Assembly (NCBI GenBank): GCA_030706145.1
Contig: JAUZPB010000026.1
Span: 1-43,301 of the forward strand
DNA from: Bacteroidota bacterium
GTDB taxonomy: Bacteria; Bacteroidota; Ignavibacteria; Ignavibacteriales; SURF-24
DNA length: 43,301 nucleotides
Direction: 5' to 3'
A program made the position numbers and the translations under genes. Positions 27,394 through 35,743 of the stretch are shown piece after piece. The notes beneath the pieces were generated by a model that saw only the letters and a program-made list of their open reading frames with translations, did no database searches and had not been told where the DNA came from. Position 1 is the stretch's first letter. Every line of letters begins with the position of its first letter.

Positions 27394-27548
27394 TTTCTAT
27401 GGACTTGTATGCTCTCTATAATCTTATAAATGCTTCTTTGGGTAGCAAAACTCATAAGGACTTTATTCAGCTTGTTTGCCAGTAGAGGGTAGAGATTATG
27501 CAACTGTGAAATGGATCTTTTTTCTTGATCTGAATGCTTGAATGGTAA

Positions 27549-27622
27549 AGTTTTAACCGGAAGCTAACAGGCATTAAATTATTCAGGATGAATAACTTAA
27601 GCCTGTGCAAATTCCGGAAAAT
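27549..27622. other. long imperfect hairpin, possible small-RNA or terminator element
   Basis: Nested inverted pairs CCGGAA/TTCCGG, ACAGGC/GCCTGT, TTAA/TTAA and TTATTC/GAATAA around the loop AGGAT form a stem of more than 20 pairs. It lies downstream of the zinc-ribbon gene on the minus strand. Confidence 0.6.
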
Positions 27623-27633
27623 CTATATTAAAG

Positions 27634-27672
27634 CCTTGGGATCATGGTCCCCTTGGACCACGGCTTCCTTAG
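27634..27672 (-). terminator. terminator-like hairpin at the end of the zinc-ribbon gene
   Basis: On the minus strand AAGCC and TGGTCC pair with GGACCA and GGCTT across a short AAGG loop, followed by TTTAAT. One side has a seven-base bulge, so it is an imperfect terminator. It overlaps the last codon of the gene. Confidence 0.5.
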
Positions 27673-28403
27673 GCTACTTCTGTCTCAACAGACTCTGCTA
27701 TTTCTGCAGAAACTAATATTCTTCCGCAGTATTCGCAGTTGTATAACCTTTTGTTCTGACGAATCTCAAGTTGCCTTTGAGGTGGAACAACATTATGACA
27801 ACCTGAACAAGCTGAACGTTTTATCGTAGCAACTGCTTGTCCCCCTTTTGCTTTTCTGATTCTCATATATGCAGAATAATCGGGCTTCTTTACCAAGGTT
27901 TCAACCTGCTGACGCTTTGCCTGCAGTTTGACTTCCTCTTTCTCGTTTGCCTTAATGATTTCTTTGAGATCTGCATCTTTTATCTCAAGTTCACTCTTTA
28001 GAGAGTCAATCTGTGGAACTATTTCTTCAATCTCAATTTTAAGCTTCTGAATTATCTCTTCAAGTGCCTGATTTTGTGCTTCAAGCCTTGTAACTTCTTC
28101 ATCTAAATGATCAATCTCTTTTGTCAGGGCATCATATTCTTTATTGTTTCTAACCTGATAAAGCTGAGCTTTGAACTTCTTCTGGTTTGACTTAATGCGC
28201 TCGACTTCTTCTTCGTTGTGCATCCTTGTCTTTGTAGAATTTTCCTGCTCTTTTTTCTTTTCGTTTATCTGTGAATTGAAGTTCTCTATTCTTCCGCGTA
28301 ATTCATTTACTGCGGAGGGAAGATCGCCTCTAAGTTCTTCTAATTCATCCAACTGGTCATCGATCAGTTGGAGCTCGTAGAGCGTTTTTAATCGATTTAT
28401 CAA
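27669..28403 (-). CDS. coiled-coil, C4-type zinc-ribbon protein
   Basis: A 244-residue protein of the CT398/zf-RING_7 family. Residues about 1-180 form a long helical hairpin coiled coil (heptad-rich E/K/L/Q). Residues about 195-235 hold a zinc ribbon with CSGCH and CEYCG cysteine pairs. It is thought to act in envelope or ribosome-associated scaffolding in related bacteria; function here is uncertain. The start is TTG (28403), supported by GGAG 8-9 bases upstream and by overlap with the preceding Nif3-like gene, whose stop is one base away, so the two are translationally coupled. Confidence 0.88.
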   Translation of the reverse strand: MINRLKTLYELQLIDDQLDELEELRGDLPSAVNELRGRIENFNSQINEKKKEQENSTKTRMHNEEEVERIKSNQKKFKAQLYQVRNNKEYDALTKEIDHLDEEVTRLEAQNQALEEIIQKLKIEIEEIVPQIDSLKSELEIKDADLKEIIKANEKEEVKLQAKRQQVETLVKKPDYSAYMRIRKAKGGQAVATIKRSACSGCHNVVPPQRQLEIRQNKRLYNCEYCGRILVSAEIAESVETEVA

Positions 28404-28404
28404 T

Positions 28405-29532
28405 TTAGTACTCTCCTTTTTTATTAAAAAAATGTACCGGGTTTGTTGTTCCGTTGTATATATAAACTTTTATTTTTTCTCTGTTCTTTTTTATTAAATC
28501 CTCTAGCCTTCTTTTTACTTCCTTCAGCACAGGCACTTCTGTCTCATAATGTCCCGCATCTATAAGAAGCATTTTCCCCTCGGCATCCTGAAAACTATGG
28601 TATTTTACATCTGCAGTTACAAAAGCATCTGCTCCTTTTGCAATTGCTGAACCAATAAGTTCACTTCCACTTCCGCCGCAAAGCGCTACTTTCTTTATTT
28701 TTTTGCCGCTTCCTCTGCTAAAACGAACATTAGTGGTGGAAAGTGATTGACTTACATGTTGAAGAAATTCCTGCTCTGTCATTTCTTCTTCTAACTGGCC
28801 AATTGTTCCAAACCCAAAGTTCAGATTCTTGTTACTCAGAGGATAAATATCATATGCAGGCTCTTCATATGGATGAACCTTTAGCATTGATCCTAAGACT
28901 TTGTTGATCTTCCACTTATCGACTACTGCCTCAAGTCTAATTTCTTCTACATGCTCAAAACGCCCCTTTTGCCCAACTGCTGGATTTGTCCCTTCTGTGC
29001 CTAAAAAGCTCCCTTGACCTTTAAGGCTGAAACTGCAGTTTTCATATTGCCCTATTATTCCTCCTCCTGAGGTAAATATTGCATTTGAAACAGTTTCCAG
29101 ATTATTCTCCGGGACAAAAACTACCAGTTTATACTGGTTTGAATCCTGATTTTCCAGGAAATCTATATTTTTGAGATTTAATGCTTTTGCAAGTTGGAAG
29201 CTTACGCCGTTTTTTGTGAAATCCAGATTTGTGTGTGCTGAGTAAAGTGTGATGTTGTTTTTTATTAGTTCTTCGATGAGTTTTGAGATTCTATCGTTCT
29301 GTGTATCGATTCGTTTTAGCGGCTGAAAGATTAACGGGTGGTGTGTGAAAATAAAGTTGCTCTTTTTTTTGATCGCCTCTTTGAGTGCCTGTGTCGTAAG
29401 TTCCAGACAGAGAAAGATATTTTCAATCTCCCCTGAAAGGGACCCGACTTGTATTCCGGGGTTATCTTTTGCCCAGGCCGCATCTTTTGGGGCCCAATCT
29501 TCTATATACTTTGTTACTTCTTTTACAATCAT
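28405..29532 (-). CDS. Nif3-like dinuclear metal-centre protein
   Basis: A 375-residue protein of the Nif3/YbgI/YqfO family, which forms a toroidal hexamer with a di-metal centre. Motifs are FTHHPLIFQPLKRID, SAHTNLDFT, and the C-terminal VTADVKYHSFQDAEGKMLLIDAGHYETE with metal-ligand His and Glu. The middle (about 130-240) carries the PII-like insert of long-form family members. The function is uncertain; GTP cyclohydrolase I type 2-like activity is often annotated but poorly supported. It is followed by, and overlaps the start of, the zinc-ribbon gene, a common conserved pair. A terminator-like hairpin lies in its leader (29536-29577). Confidence 0.92.
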   Translation of the reverse strand: MIVKEVTKYIEDWAPKDAAWAKDNPGIQVGSLSGEIENIFLCLELTTQALKEAIKKKSNFIFTHHPLIFQPLKRIDTQNDRISKLIEELIKNNITLYSAHTNLDFTKNGVSFQLAKALNLKNIDFLENQDSNQYKLVVFVPENNLETVSNAIFTSGGGIIGQYENCSFSLKGQGSFLGTEGTNPAVGQKGRFEHVEEIRLEAVVDKWKINKVLGSMLKVHPYEEPAYDIYPLSNKNLNFGFGTIGQLEEEMTEQEFLQHVSQSLSTTNVRFSRGSGKKIKKVALCGGSGSELIGSAIAKGADAFVTADVKYHSFQDAEGKMLLIDAGHYETEVPVLKEVKRRLEDLIKKNREKIKVYIYNGTTNPVHFFNKKGEY

Positions 29533-29535
29533 ATG

Positions 29536-29577
29536 AAAAAAAAATGCACTCCTGGAAAAGTGCAGAAGTGCATTTTT
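29536..29577 (-). promoter_or_regulatory. hairpin in the leader of the Nif3-like gene (possible attenuator/terminator)
   Basis: An 11-bp stem (29540-29550 with 29567-29577, aaaaatgcact/agtgcattttt) ends in an uninterrupted T run on the minus strand only three bases before the Nif3 ATG. The middle copy of agtgca (29559-29564) can pair with the same arm, giving an alternative smaller hairpin. The AGGAG ribosome-binding site lies within this hairpin, so folding would hide it. Confidence 0.6.
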
Positions 29578-29821
29578 AATAAAACCTATTTATTATAGTT
29601 ATCTAAGCGACTTAATTTCTGTGGTAATATAACTGCTTTTGTCTTCATAATTCTACTATTCAAAGATAGTGCTTTGCAGAAATATTTTCAATATAAAAGA
29701 GTATAATTCTTACAAATGGAGGAATTTTTATTTATAGAAAATAGCTTATTGCATAAATATAAGCTATTTCCCCAAGTTAATTACCTCTATTTTTCTCCTC
29801 TATAAATATTTCTTCCATCTT

Positions 29822-31819
29822 TTAATCTGGATCTACCCAATTGTTATCTTCTTTTATAAGATCAATCAGCGCTTCAACAGCTTCTTCGGAACTTATATTC
29901 CTGCGCACAATTTCTTTGCCTCTGTATAAAGTTATTTTCCCTATGCCAGAACCTACATAGCCATAATCTGCATCTGCCATTTCTCCAGGACCATTAACAA
30001 TACATCCCATAATACCTATTTTAACTCCCTTAAGATGCTCTGTCTTGCGGCGTATTCTGGCTGTGACTTCCTGTAGATCAAATAAAGTTCTCCCACACGA
30101 AGGACAGGCTATGTATTCTGTCTTTGAAATCCTTAGCCTTGCCGCCTGCAGTATACCAAATAGTATTCTGTTGGTAAGCTTTTTATCTTCAAATGCCTCT
30201 TCCTCTGATTGGTTGCTCTTTAAGTTTATTACCCATACGGCATCTCCAAACCCATCTAGAAGAAGTGCTCCGAAATCTGTCGCACTGTAAAGTAGGAATT
30301 TTTCACCCTGATCTAGATCATTATAAGACATCTTTATGACAGCTGGATTTAAGAAAGTCTTTCTTTTTAGCTCAAGAAAGATCCTTCTTTGTTCAACCAT
30401 GGCTCGTGTTGTCGAAGCTTGAATGACAAAAACAACTGTGCTGAGCTCTTTTTCATTGCAGTTTTTTAACTCATCAAGCCTGACTTCAAGGTCTTCGATT
30501 CTTAGTGTTATAAAGTTTGCTATATCAGACTTTAGATGGGAAAGACTAAATTCAGATGGACTGCTAAATAATGGGTATGCCCTTAAAGCAGCTTTTTTGT
30601 CCTTCCATTTGCCATAATCATATACTACTGATAATGCGCCAGGAAGCTCAATCTCTGATTCTTTATCTCCAAGATAAATAAAATCACTAGCCTGATCAGT
30701 AATGTTCCACTTATCTAGTTCATAATCATACTTGTATCCGATAGCTTCAAGCTCACCTTTAGAGTTTATTCCATTTAGGCTGAAGTCCGAAAATACACGC
30801 GGAAGATTACTTCCTCCAATTGAGGCAACCTCAAATGTGCTCCTTTTGTGGTAGCAGTATGGATCAAAAATCTCTAAGCTGTCTTCTTTTATATCCACTT
30901 CCGGAATAAGTGAGTTATTACTCTTTCTGCCTTTATAGCGCTCAACTAACTTAAGTGCTACAGGCGCCTCAAATTCCGGATCTTCTGTAAGTGACACTCT
31001 AATTGTGTCTCCTAGGCCATCTTCAAGTAGTGTCCCTATGCCTGCTGCCGATTTTATCCTTGCATCTTCGCCGTTGCCTGCTTCTGTCACTCCAAGATGA
31101 AGCGGATAGTTCATTTCTTCTTTTTGCATCTTTTGTACAAGAAGTCTGTATGCCTGCACCATTACCTGTGGATTACTTGCCTTCATTGAAAGTACTATGT
31201 TCTGATAGTCCAGATCTTCACATATCCTTACAAATTCCAATGCAGATTCCACCATCCCTAAAGGCGTATCACCATAACGGCTCATTATTCTGTCTGAAAG
31301 GGAACCATGATTTGTCCCTATTCTCATTGCAGTCCCATATTCTTTGCAAATCTTTACAAGTGGGATGAACCTGTCTCTAATCCTTTCGAGCTCTGAGCTG
31401 TATTCGGCTTCAGTGTAATCAATTTTTTGAAATCGTTTTTTATCGGCATAGTTCCCAGGGTTGATCCTGACTTTTTCAACAATCCTTGCAGCTAGCTCTG
31501 CAGCATTTGGTGTAAAATGTATATCGGCAATTAATGGGACACTATAGCCTTGCCGGCGCAGCTCTTTCTTTATTTCTGATAGGTTTTCTGCTTCCTTTAT
31601 GCTTGGTGCTGTTATGCGCACATATTCGCAGCCTGAATTTACCATTCTGATCGTCTGCTCAACTGTAGCCTTAGTGTTCATTGTATCGGTTGTCGTCATT
31701 GATTGTATTCTAATCGGATTATTGCCTCCTAAGGGCAAGTCTCCTATAAATACTTCTCTGGTCAAATACCTATTGTATTGTGTTAAGCTTTTACAATAAA
31801 GTTCCAAAATCTTTCCCAT
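29822..31819 (-). CDS. ispG: 4-hydroxy-3-methylbut-2-en-1-yl diphosphate synthase (long form)
   Basis: Makes HMBPP from MEcPP in the non-mevalonate isoprenoid pathway, using a [4Fe-4S] cluster. The 665 residues correspond to the long IspG with a central insertion domain (about 290-550), as in Bacteroidetes-group bacteria, Chlamydia and plants. The TIM barrel (PLGGNNPIRIQSMTTTDTMN, VPLIADIHFTPNAA, MRIGTNHGSL, LGVTEAGNGEDARIKSAAGIGTLL) precedes the insert. The cluster-binding C-terminal domain has CPSCGRTLFD and GIMGCIVNGPGEM, giving the usual three cysteines and a glutamate. A 289-bp gap with the Nif3-leader hairpin follows downstream. Confidence 0.96.
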   Translation of the reverse strand: MGKILELYCKSLTQYNRYLTREVFIGDLPLGGNNPIRIQSMTTTDTMNTKATVEQTIRMVNSGCEYVRITAPSIKEAENLSEIKKELRRQGYSVPLIADIHFTPNAAELAARIVEKVRINPGNYADKKRFQKIDYTEAEYSSELERIRDRFIPLVKICKEYGTAMRIGTNHGSLSDRIMSRYGDTPLGMVESALEFVRICEDLDYQNIVLSMKASNPQVMVQAYRLLVQKMQKEEMNYPLHLGVTEAGNGEDARIKSAAGIGTLLEDGLGDTIRVSLTEDPEFEAPVALKLVERYKGRKSNNSLIPEVDIKEDSLEIFDPYCYHKRSTFEVASIGGSNLPRVFSDFSLNGINSKGELEAIGYKYDYELDKWNITDQASDFIYLGDKESEIELPGALSVVYDYGKWKDKKAALRAYPLFSSPSEFSLSHLKSDIANFITLRIEDLEVRLDELKNCNEKELSTVVFVIQASTTRAMVEQRRIFLELKRKTFLNPAVIKMSYNDLDQGEKFLLYSATDFGALLLDGFGDAVWVINLKSNQSEEEAFEDKKLTNRILFGILQAARLRISKTEYIACPSCGRTLFDLQEVTARIRRKTEHLKGVKIGIMGCIVNGPGEMADADYGYVGSGIGKITLYRGKEIVRRNISSEEAVEALIDLIKEDNNWVDPD

Positions 31820-31925
31820 ATTCCCTTTTTTTAATATTTCTGCAATAAACTACATTAAATGTGGTTTATTTTTTATATCTGTAAAATATTTCAAATTTAA
31901 CCCTAAATTAGCCTGTATTTCAAGT

Positions 31926-32444
31926 CTAATTTGATAGCGCATCTAGTATGCACTTTGCAAATTCCAATACTGATTCCTCATCTTTTGCTGTAATTATCTT
32001 TTTCCTTACTACAACTGAATGGTCTATATATTGAGCTCCTGACCTTTCAAGCTCTTTTTTGTAATCTGGAAGACATGTGGCTGTAAGGTTTTTAAGTAAC
32101 CCCGCTCTTGATAGTATTACAGGGGCACTGCTTATTGCAGCCAGAGTTTTTTTTGCTTCAAAAAACTTTTTAGCTATTTTGTGCAAAGTAGCATTATTCC
32201 AATATTCCCTTGTACCATTGCCTCCTGCAAAGACCAGAGCTGAAAAGTTGCTTTCATGAATGTTATAAAAATTCATATCGGCCTTTACCTTCATTCCCCC
32301 CGGCTCTCCTGTACAAAGGTTATTTGCATCTGAAGCTGTTAGGACACTTAACCCATTTTTTTCAAAACTGCTTTTCAAAGCTAGAAAACCTGCTCCACTG
32401 AAATTCTGGGCCGGAAGTATTAGAAGAATGCTTTTCTTTAACAT
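31926..32444 (-). CDS. DJ-1/PfpI-fold protein lacking the usual catalytic cysteine
   Basis: A 172-residue flavodoxin-like protein of the DJ-1/PfpI superfamily (LILPAQNFSGAGFLALKSSFEKNG, LVFAGGNGTREYW, TLAAISSAPVILSRAGLL, TATCLPDYKKELERSGA, IITAKDEESVLEFAKCILDAL). In the family the nucleophile elbow reads AAIC-, but here it is AAISS, so the cysteine is replaced by Ser at residue 105. The glutamate normally in the first helix (FEE-type) is also not obvious. Glyoxalase/deglycase or protease activity is therefore doubtful; it may be a non-catalytic or altered member. It is preceded by AGAGAAAG before the ATG. Confidence 0.82.
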   Translation of the reverse strand: MLKKSILLILPAQNFSGAGFLALKSSFEKNGLSVLTASDANNLCTGEPGGMKVKADMNFYNIHESNFSALVFAGGNGTREYWNNATLHKIAKKFFEAKKTLAAISSAPVILSRAGLLKNLTATCLPDYKKELERSGAQYIDHSVVVRKKIITAKDEESVLEFAKCILDALSN

Positions 32445-32862
32445 CTTTCTCTTTCTTTATTTATTAAGTTTTCTGCGTTCTTTGTACTCGCGAAAATTAG
32501 CTATTTGCAAATATAAGAAATTAACTATTTACCCCAACTGAAATTTCATTAAATATGTGTTGTATGGATTTTGTTGAAAATGAAATTCATAAAACAAAAA
32601 AAATTTACAAAAATAAAATAATAATATGATTCAAAACCTTGACAAAGGTTCTGAGAGAGTTTATTTTTAGCCAGGTAAGTACCATTTTTTCCCCCTTTAA
32701 GCCTCTGCTTCACCAGTCGATAATTAGCAGTATTTAAGGGGAAAAAGTTCTTGCACTTAAAGCGGATGATCTTTCTGAGGTCGCCAATTATCAGCAAAGA
32801 TCAATAATCATTTTTTTCCTGGCAGAATTTGTACAAGAAATTGTACCAGATCGAGGGGTCGC
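32445..32862. other. 418-bp intergenic region with an inverted repeat
   Basis: Divergent gap between the DJ-1 and DMF-ase-like genes. One inverted repeat (32685-32700 with 32734-32746, ccccctttaa / ttaagggg) could form a hairpin in the leader of the downstream gene. A minus-strand frame here (32549-32797) has biased, poorly protein-like composition and is rejected. Nothing else is recognised. Confidence 0.4.
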
Positions 32863-35334
32863 ATGGATAAACTCTACAAGTATGTCCTTTTATTTTCATT
32901 ATTATTTTTGTTTCAAATTGTATCATTTTCTCAAACATCTCTACCGCCGCATTTGGTTCATGTAAAAAAGACTGGAGAGCAAAGCTTTGGATGCGGATTT
33001 CTAGAGGGAGGATATGCCTCAAGGCACGGAGTATATCAGGGAGAAGAAATTTGCTTCTTCGTCTCGACATCCTCTGATACTTTTACACTAAATATTTATA
33101 GATATGGAAAAACAAAAGAAAAAGTCGCCAGCATCTGTGGCCTTAAAGGTGGAATCAGAGAAGTAAAAGAAGAAGATGAAGTTTACTTAAATGGATGCAA
33201 CTGGCCATTAACTTATAAACTTACAATACCTGCTGATTGGAGAGCCGGAGCCTATATTGCAGAATTTCCTGTACAAAGTGATTCAGTTAATCCAATCTTG
33301 TTTTTTGTAAAGGAAAAGGATCCTTCAAAAAGAAGTAAAGTTATTGTCTCTTGCGCACTTAGCGATTATCATGCCTATAATATGTTTGGCGGAAAAAGTG
33401 CTTATCCTGCCTTTAGCTCAGGATATAACGAAAACCCGGGGGCTAATTATTCTGTAAAGCTTTCTTTTAACCGCCCTTTTAATAGAAATAACCATAACGG
33501 TGTTAACCGCGGTAGCTTTTTTTCCTATGATGCAAAACTTATTAAATGGCTTGAGGAATTTGGCTATGGAAATGATGTCGATGTAATAGGAAATGTTGAC
33601 CTCGATGCGGACCCTGATTACCTGTATTCGCATAAGGTACTTCTTACCTGTGGGCATGATGAGTACTGGAGCCTTGGTATGAGAGACCACGTGCAGGAAT
33701 TTGTAAACCGCGGCGGTAATTTTATGTGTCTTAGCGGAAACACTTGCTGGTGGCAGGTTAGGTTTGAAAATAATTATAGAACAATGGTTTGCTATAAACA
33801 CCTCCAGGATCCTATTAAAGACCCTGCCTTAGCAACAGCTGAATGGTACAAGGAAAAGTGGGAGATACCCTTTCTTGGAACAAGTTACCTTTTTGGTGGA
33901 CAAACTAATTACTATTACATCGTTAACGGAAAACCCAAATTGCCTGGCTGCATGACATTTAAAGATGGATATGGTGGCTATATAGTATATAATTCACAAC
34001 ATTGGGCATTTAAGAATTCCGGACTTTTGGACGGTGATACTCTTGGCTTTAGAGGTGACTCTTCAATCGTCGGCTATGAAAGCGATGGTACACTCTTTAA
34101 GTTTAATAAATACGGAATTCCTGTCGTCTTAACTCCATCTGAAATTCCAGCTAAATTATCAGAAGTATATTTAAGAAGAACTGACGGAAATGGAACTAGT
34201 ATTCCTCAGATCCCGCAAAACTTTCGTATTTTGGGACTTTCTCCTGCTAATCATCACTCGGATGTAAAACCTGAGGATTGGGCTACAATGGGAATCTTTA
34301 AATACCCTGGCACTAATTCTGGGTTCGTCTTTAATGCTGCTGCTATCAGGTGGGTATGGGGACTTTATGCACACGAAAGTAAGGTCTCAATCTTGACTAA
34401 AAATGTACTCGACCACTTCCTTAATGGTAACTTCCCTCCAGAAATTACAAGCTGGAGTCCTAGTTGTGTAAGAAATGATTCAATGTTTTCACTTAAATGG
34501 CCATTTAACTTTAGAACTAAGGAATTGCAGTATGGGAAAAACCTTGCTTTCAGTATCTCTGCTTTAGATTATTATAATGGAAATGTAAAGTATGCCTGGG
34601 CTGTAAATGATTCTGTCGTTGCTGAAGCAGTAAATAATTCTTACATCTACCACTCACTAGATCATAGTTTTGGCACTAATAGCGTAACGGCATATGCCTT
34701 TAACGGCAAGGATACTGTCTCAATAAGCTGGAATATAATTTCGAAAGATGGCGCCCTTGCAATTACAAGCATTCCAGATACACTGATACATATTGGCCAG
34801 CCATATAAATATGCCCTCAGCTATTATAGCAAATATAATTCGAAAGTTAATTATACACTGGATTATAAACCTAAATGGGCTGAATTTGACACTGTGCACT
34901 TTGCTATTACTGGTATCCCAACTTGCGCTAAAGATAGCATTTGTGTTACAGCATGGGACCAGCTTGGTAATAAAGATACTCAAAGCTTCCTTTTAAGCGA
35001 CGGGGAGATTTCTCTTGTTAAAAATCAGCTTAGACCTGTATCAGAATTCTATTTGTTTCAGAACTTCCCAAATCCTTTTAATGGTTCAACCAGGATTCGC
35101 TTTAAGGTTAAAAGCCTTTCACAAACCGGGCTGGTAATAAGCGATGCTGTTGGTAGAAAGATAAAAAGCTATTCCTTAGGCCAAATACCCGAGGGATCTC
35201 ATGAGATCATCTGGGATGGTAATGACGATTTAGGTAAACCTGTTAGCTCTGGAGTATATTTCTACCAGGTAACATTCAATAATCAGAATAACGAATCAGT
35301 TAATTTTTCAAAGAAGATGGTTTATATGAAATGA
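32863..35334 (+). CDS. large secreted N,N-dimethylformamidase-beta-like protein with a type IX sorting domain
   Basis: An 823-residue protein with a signal peptide (residues 1-24). The middle (about 150-540) resembles the large subunit of dimethylformamidase (DMFA2 C-terminal type): SDYHAYNMFGGKSAYPAFSSG, SYDAKLIKWLEEFGYGNDVDVIGNVDLDADPDYLYSHKVLLTCGHDEYWSLGMRDHVQEFVNRGGN and LSGNTCWWQVRFE. This is followed by Ig/cadherin-like beta domains (about 545-725) and a C-terminal sorting domain from about 737 (FPNPFNGSTRIRFK ... GKPVSSGVYFYQV). A GAGGGG site is 6-8 bases before the ATG. True amidase activity is not established; similar secreted proteins occur in many environmental genomes. It is followed by a terminator. 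Confidence 0.72.
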   Translation: MDKLYKYVLLFSLLFLFQIVSFSQTSLPPHLVHVKKTGEQSFGCGFLEGGYASRHGVYQGEEICFFVSTSSDTFTLNIYRYGKTKEKVASICGLKGGIREVKEEDEVYLNGCNWPLTYKLTIPADWRAGAYIAEFPVQSDSVNPILFFVKEKDPSKRSKVIVSCALSDYHAYNMFGGKSAYPAFSSGYNENPGANYSVKLSFNRPFNRNNHNGVNRGSFFSYDAKLIKWLEEFGYGNDVDVIGNVDLDADPDYLYSHKVLLTCGHDEYWSLGMRDHVQEFVNRGGNFMCLSGNTCWWQVRFENNYRTMVCYKHLQDPIKDPALATAEWYKEKWEIPFLGTSYLFGGQTNYYYIVNGKPKLPGCMTFKDGYGGYIVYNSQHWAFKNSGLLDGDTLGFRGDSSIVGYESDGTLFKFNKYGIPVVLTPSEIPAKLSEVYLRRTDGNGTSIPQIPQNFRILGLSPANHHSDVKPEDWATMGIFKYPGTNSGFVFNAAAIRWVWGLYAHESKVSILTKNVLDHFLNGNFPPEITSWSPSCVRNDSMFSLKWPFNFRTKELQYGKNLAFSISALDYYNGNVKYAWAVNDSVVAEAVNNSYIYHSLDHSFGTNSVTAYAFNGKDTVSISWNIISKDGALAITSIPDTLIHIGQPYKYALSYYSKYNSKVNYTLDYKPKWAEFDTVHFAITGIPTCAKDSICVTAWDQLGNKDTQSFLLSDGEISLVKNQLRPVSEFYLFQNFPNPFNGSTRIRFKVKSLSQTGLVISDAVGRKIKSYSLGQIPEGSHEIIWDGNDDLGKPVSSGVYFYQVTFNNQNNESVNFSKKMVYMK

Positions 35335-35425
35335 AAAATTAATCTGACAATATTGAAATGCTTTCGCCAATATCATCTTTTAAGCATTATGTAAATGCAG
35401 TTTTCTGTTAGAAAATTAAAACTAT

Positions 35426-35467
35426 AAAAAAAAGAACCCTCTAAATACTAGACGGTTCTTTTTTTTT
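35426..35467. terminator. intrinsic terminator after the secreted DMF-ase-like gene
   Basis: aaaaagaacc (35429-35438) pairs with ggttcttttt (35454-35463), extended by A and T tracts. The loop is 15 bases. It sits about 90 bp after the stop. It overlaps the possible end of the frameshifted minus-strand frame at 35448. Confidence 0.85.
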
Positions 35468-35700
35468 GTCCTTCAACTTTATTCTTCCTGTAAAAATAAT
35501 TCCCATAAATATAATTGGGATGTTTTGCTTTTCTGAAAAATATATCATTTCCTATCTGCCACTGATCATTATAACCGAGAAATTTATAGGTTTTTGGAAT
35601 TAAGGTGTATTCTTTTACCTTTATTATCCTTATGGATATATTTCACAGACCCTAAAAAACATACTTGGCGACTAGAGTAATTTTCTGTAGTATCTTTCAA
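35448..35700 (-). pseudogene. possible frameshifted small gene, about 84 codons
   Basis: Two open stretches on the minus strand join across a one-base shift. The first (from a TTG at 35700) reads KDTTENYSSRQVCFLGSVKY and IHKDNKGK. The second, from about 35612, reads EYTLIPKTYKFLGYNDQWQI, GNDIFFRKAKHPNYIYGNYF and ends RKNKVEGQKKRTV with TAG at 35448-35450. Amino-acid mix, with tryptophan, glycines and histidines, is protein-like and codon use matches the neighbours. Dropping one A from the AAAA run at 35613-35616 makes one continuous frame. It may be a decayed gene, a sequencing error or chance. No family is recognised. Its end overlaps the terminator at 35426-35467. Confidence 0.3.
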
Positions 35701-35743
35701 ATATATGTTTTATATTATTATAAAATGCAGTCTTTAACAAACG
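35468..35743. other. intergenic region before the unknown 392-residue gene
   Basis: Apart from the possible broken minus-strand gene, this AT-rich gap holds only the presumed promoter of the gene at 35744. No hairpin or known motif is visible. Confidence 0.4.

Larger units (their letters stand above)
27144..27668. other. 525-bp structured intergenic region
   Basis: The region between the GH15 and zinc-ribbon genes is less AT-rich than other gaps. It contains two inverted repeats at its right end (27549-27622 and 27634-27672). Three open stretches are seen on the minus strand, including a 55-codon ATG frame at 27226-27393 and a stop-free run of about 70 codons at 27345-27570 in another phase. 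I do not see RNase P RNA, tmRNA or tRNA signatures. It could be a small RNA locus or a decayed gene. Confidence 0.45.

Noticed and set aside
27144-27668. RNase P RNA, tmRNA or tRNA in the structured gap
   Set aside because: Neither strand has the conserved RNase P motifs (GAGGAAAGTC-type), a tmRNA tag/acceptor arrangement or a T-loop GGTTC sequence.
32549-32797. 82-codon minus-strand frame in the DJ-1/DMF-ase-like gap
   Set aside because: Biased composition (many F, N, K, Y) typical of AT-rich non-coding DNA, no ribosome-binding site and no recognisable motif; weakly possible only.
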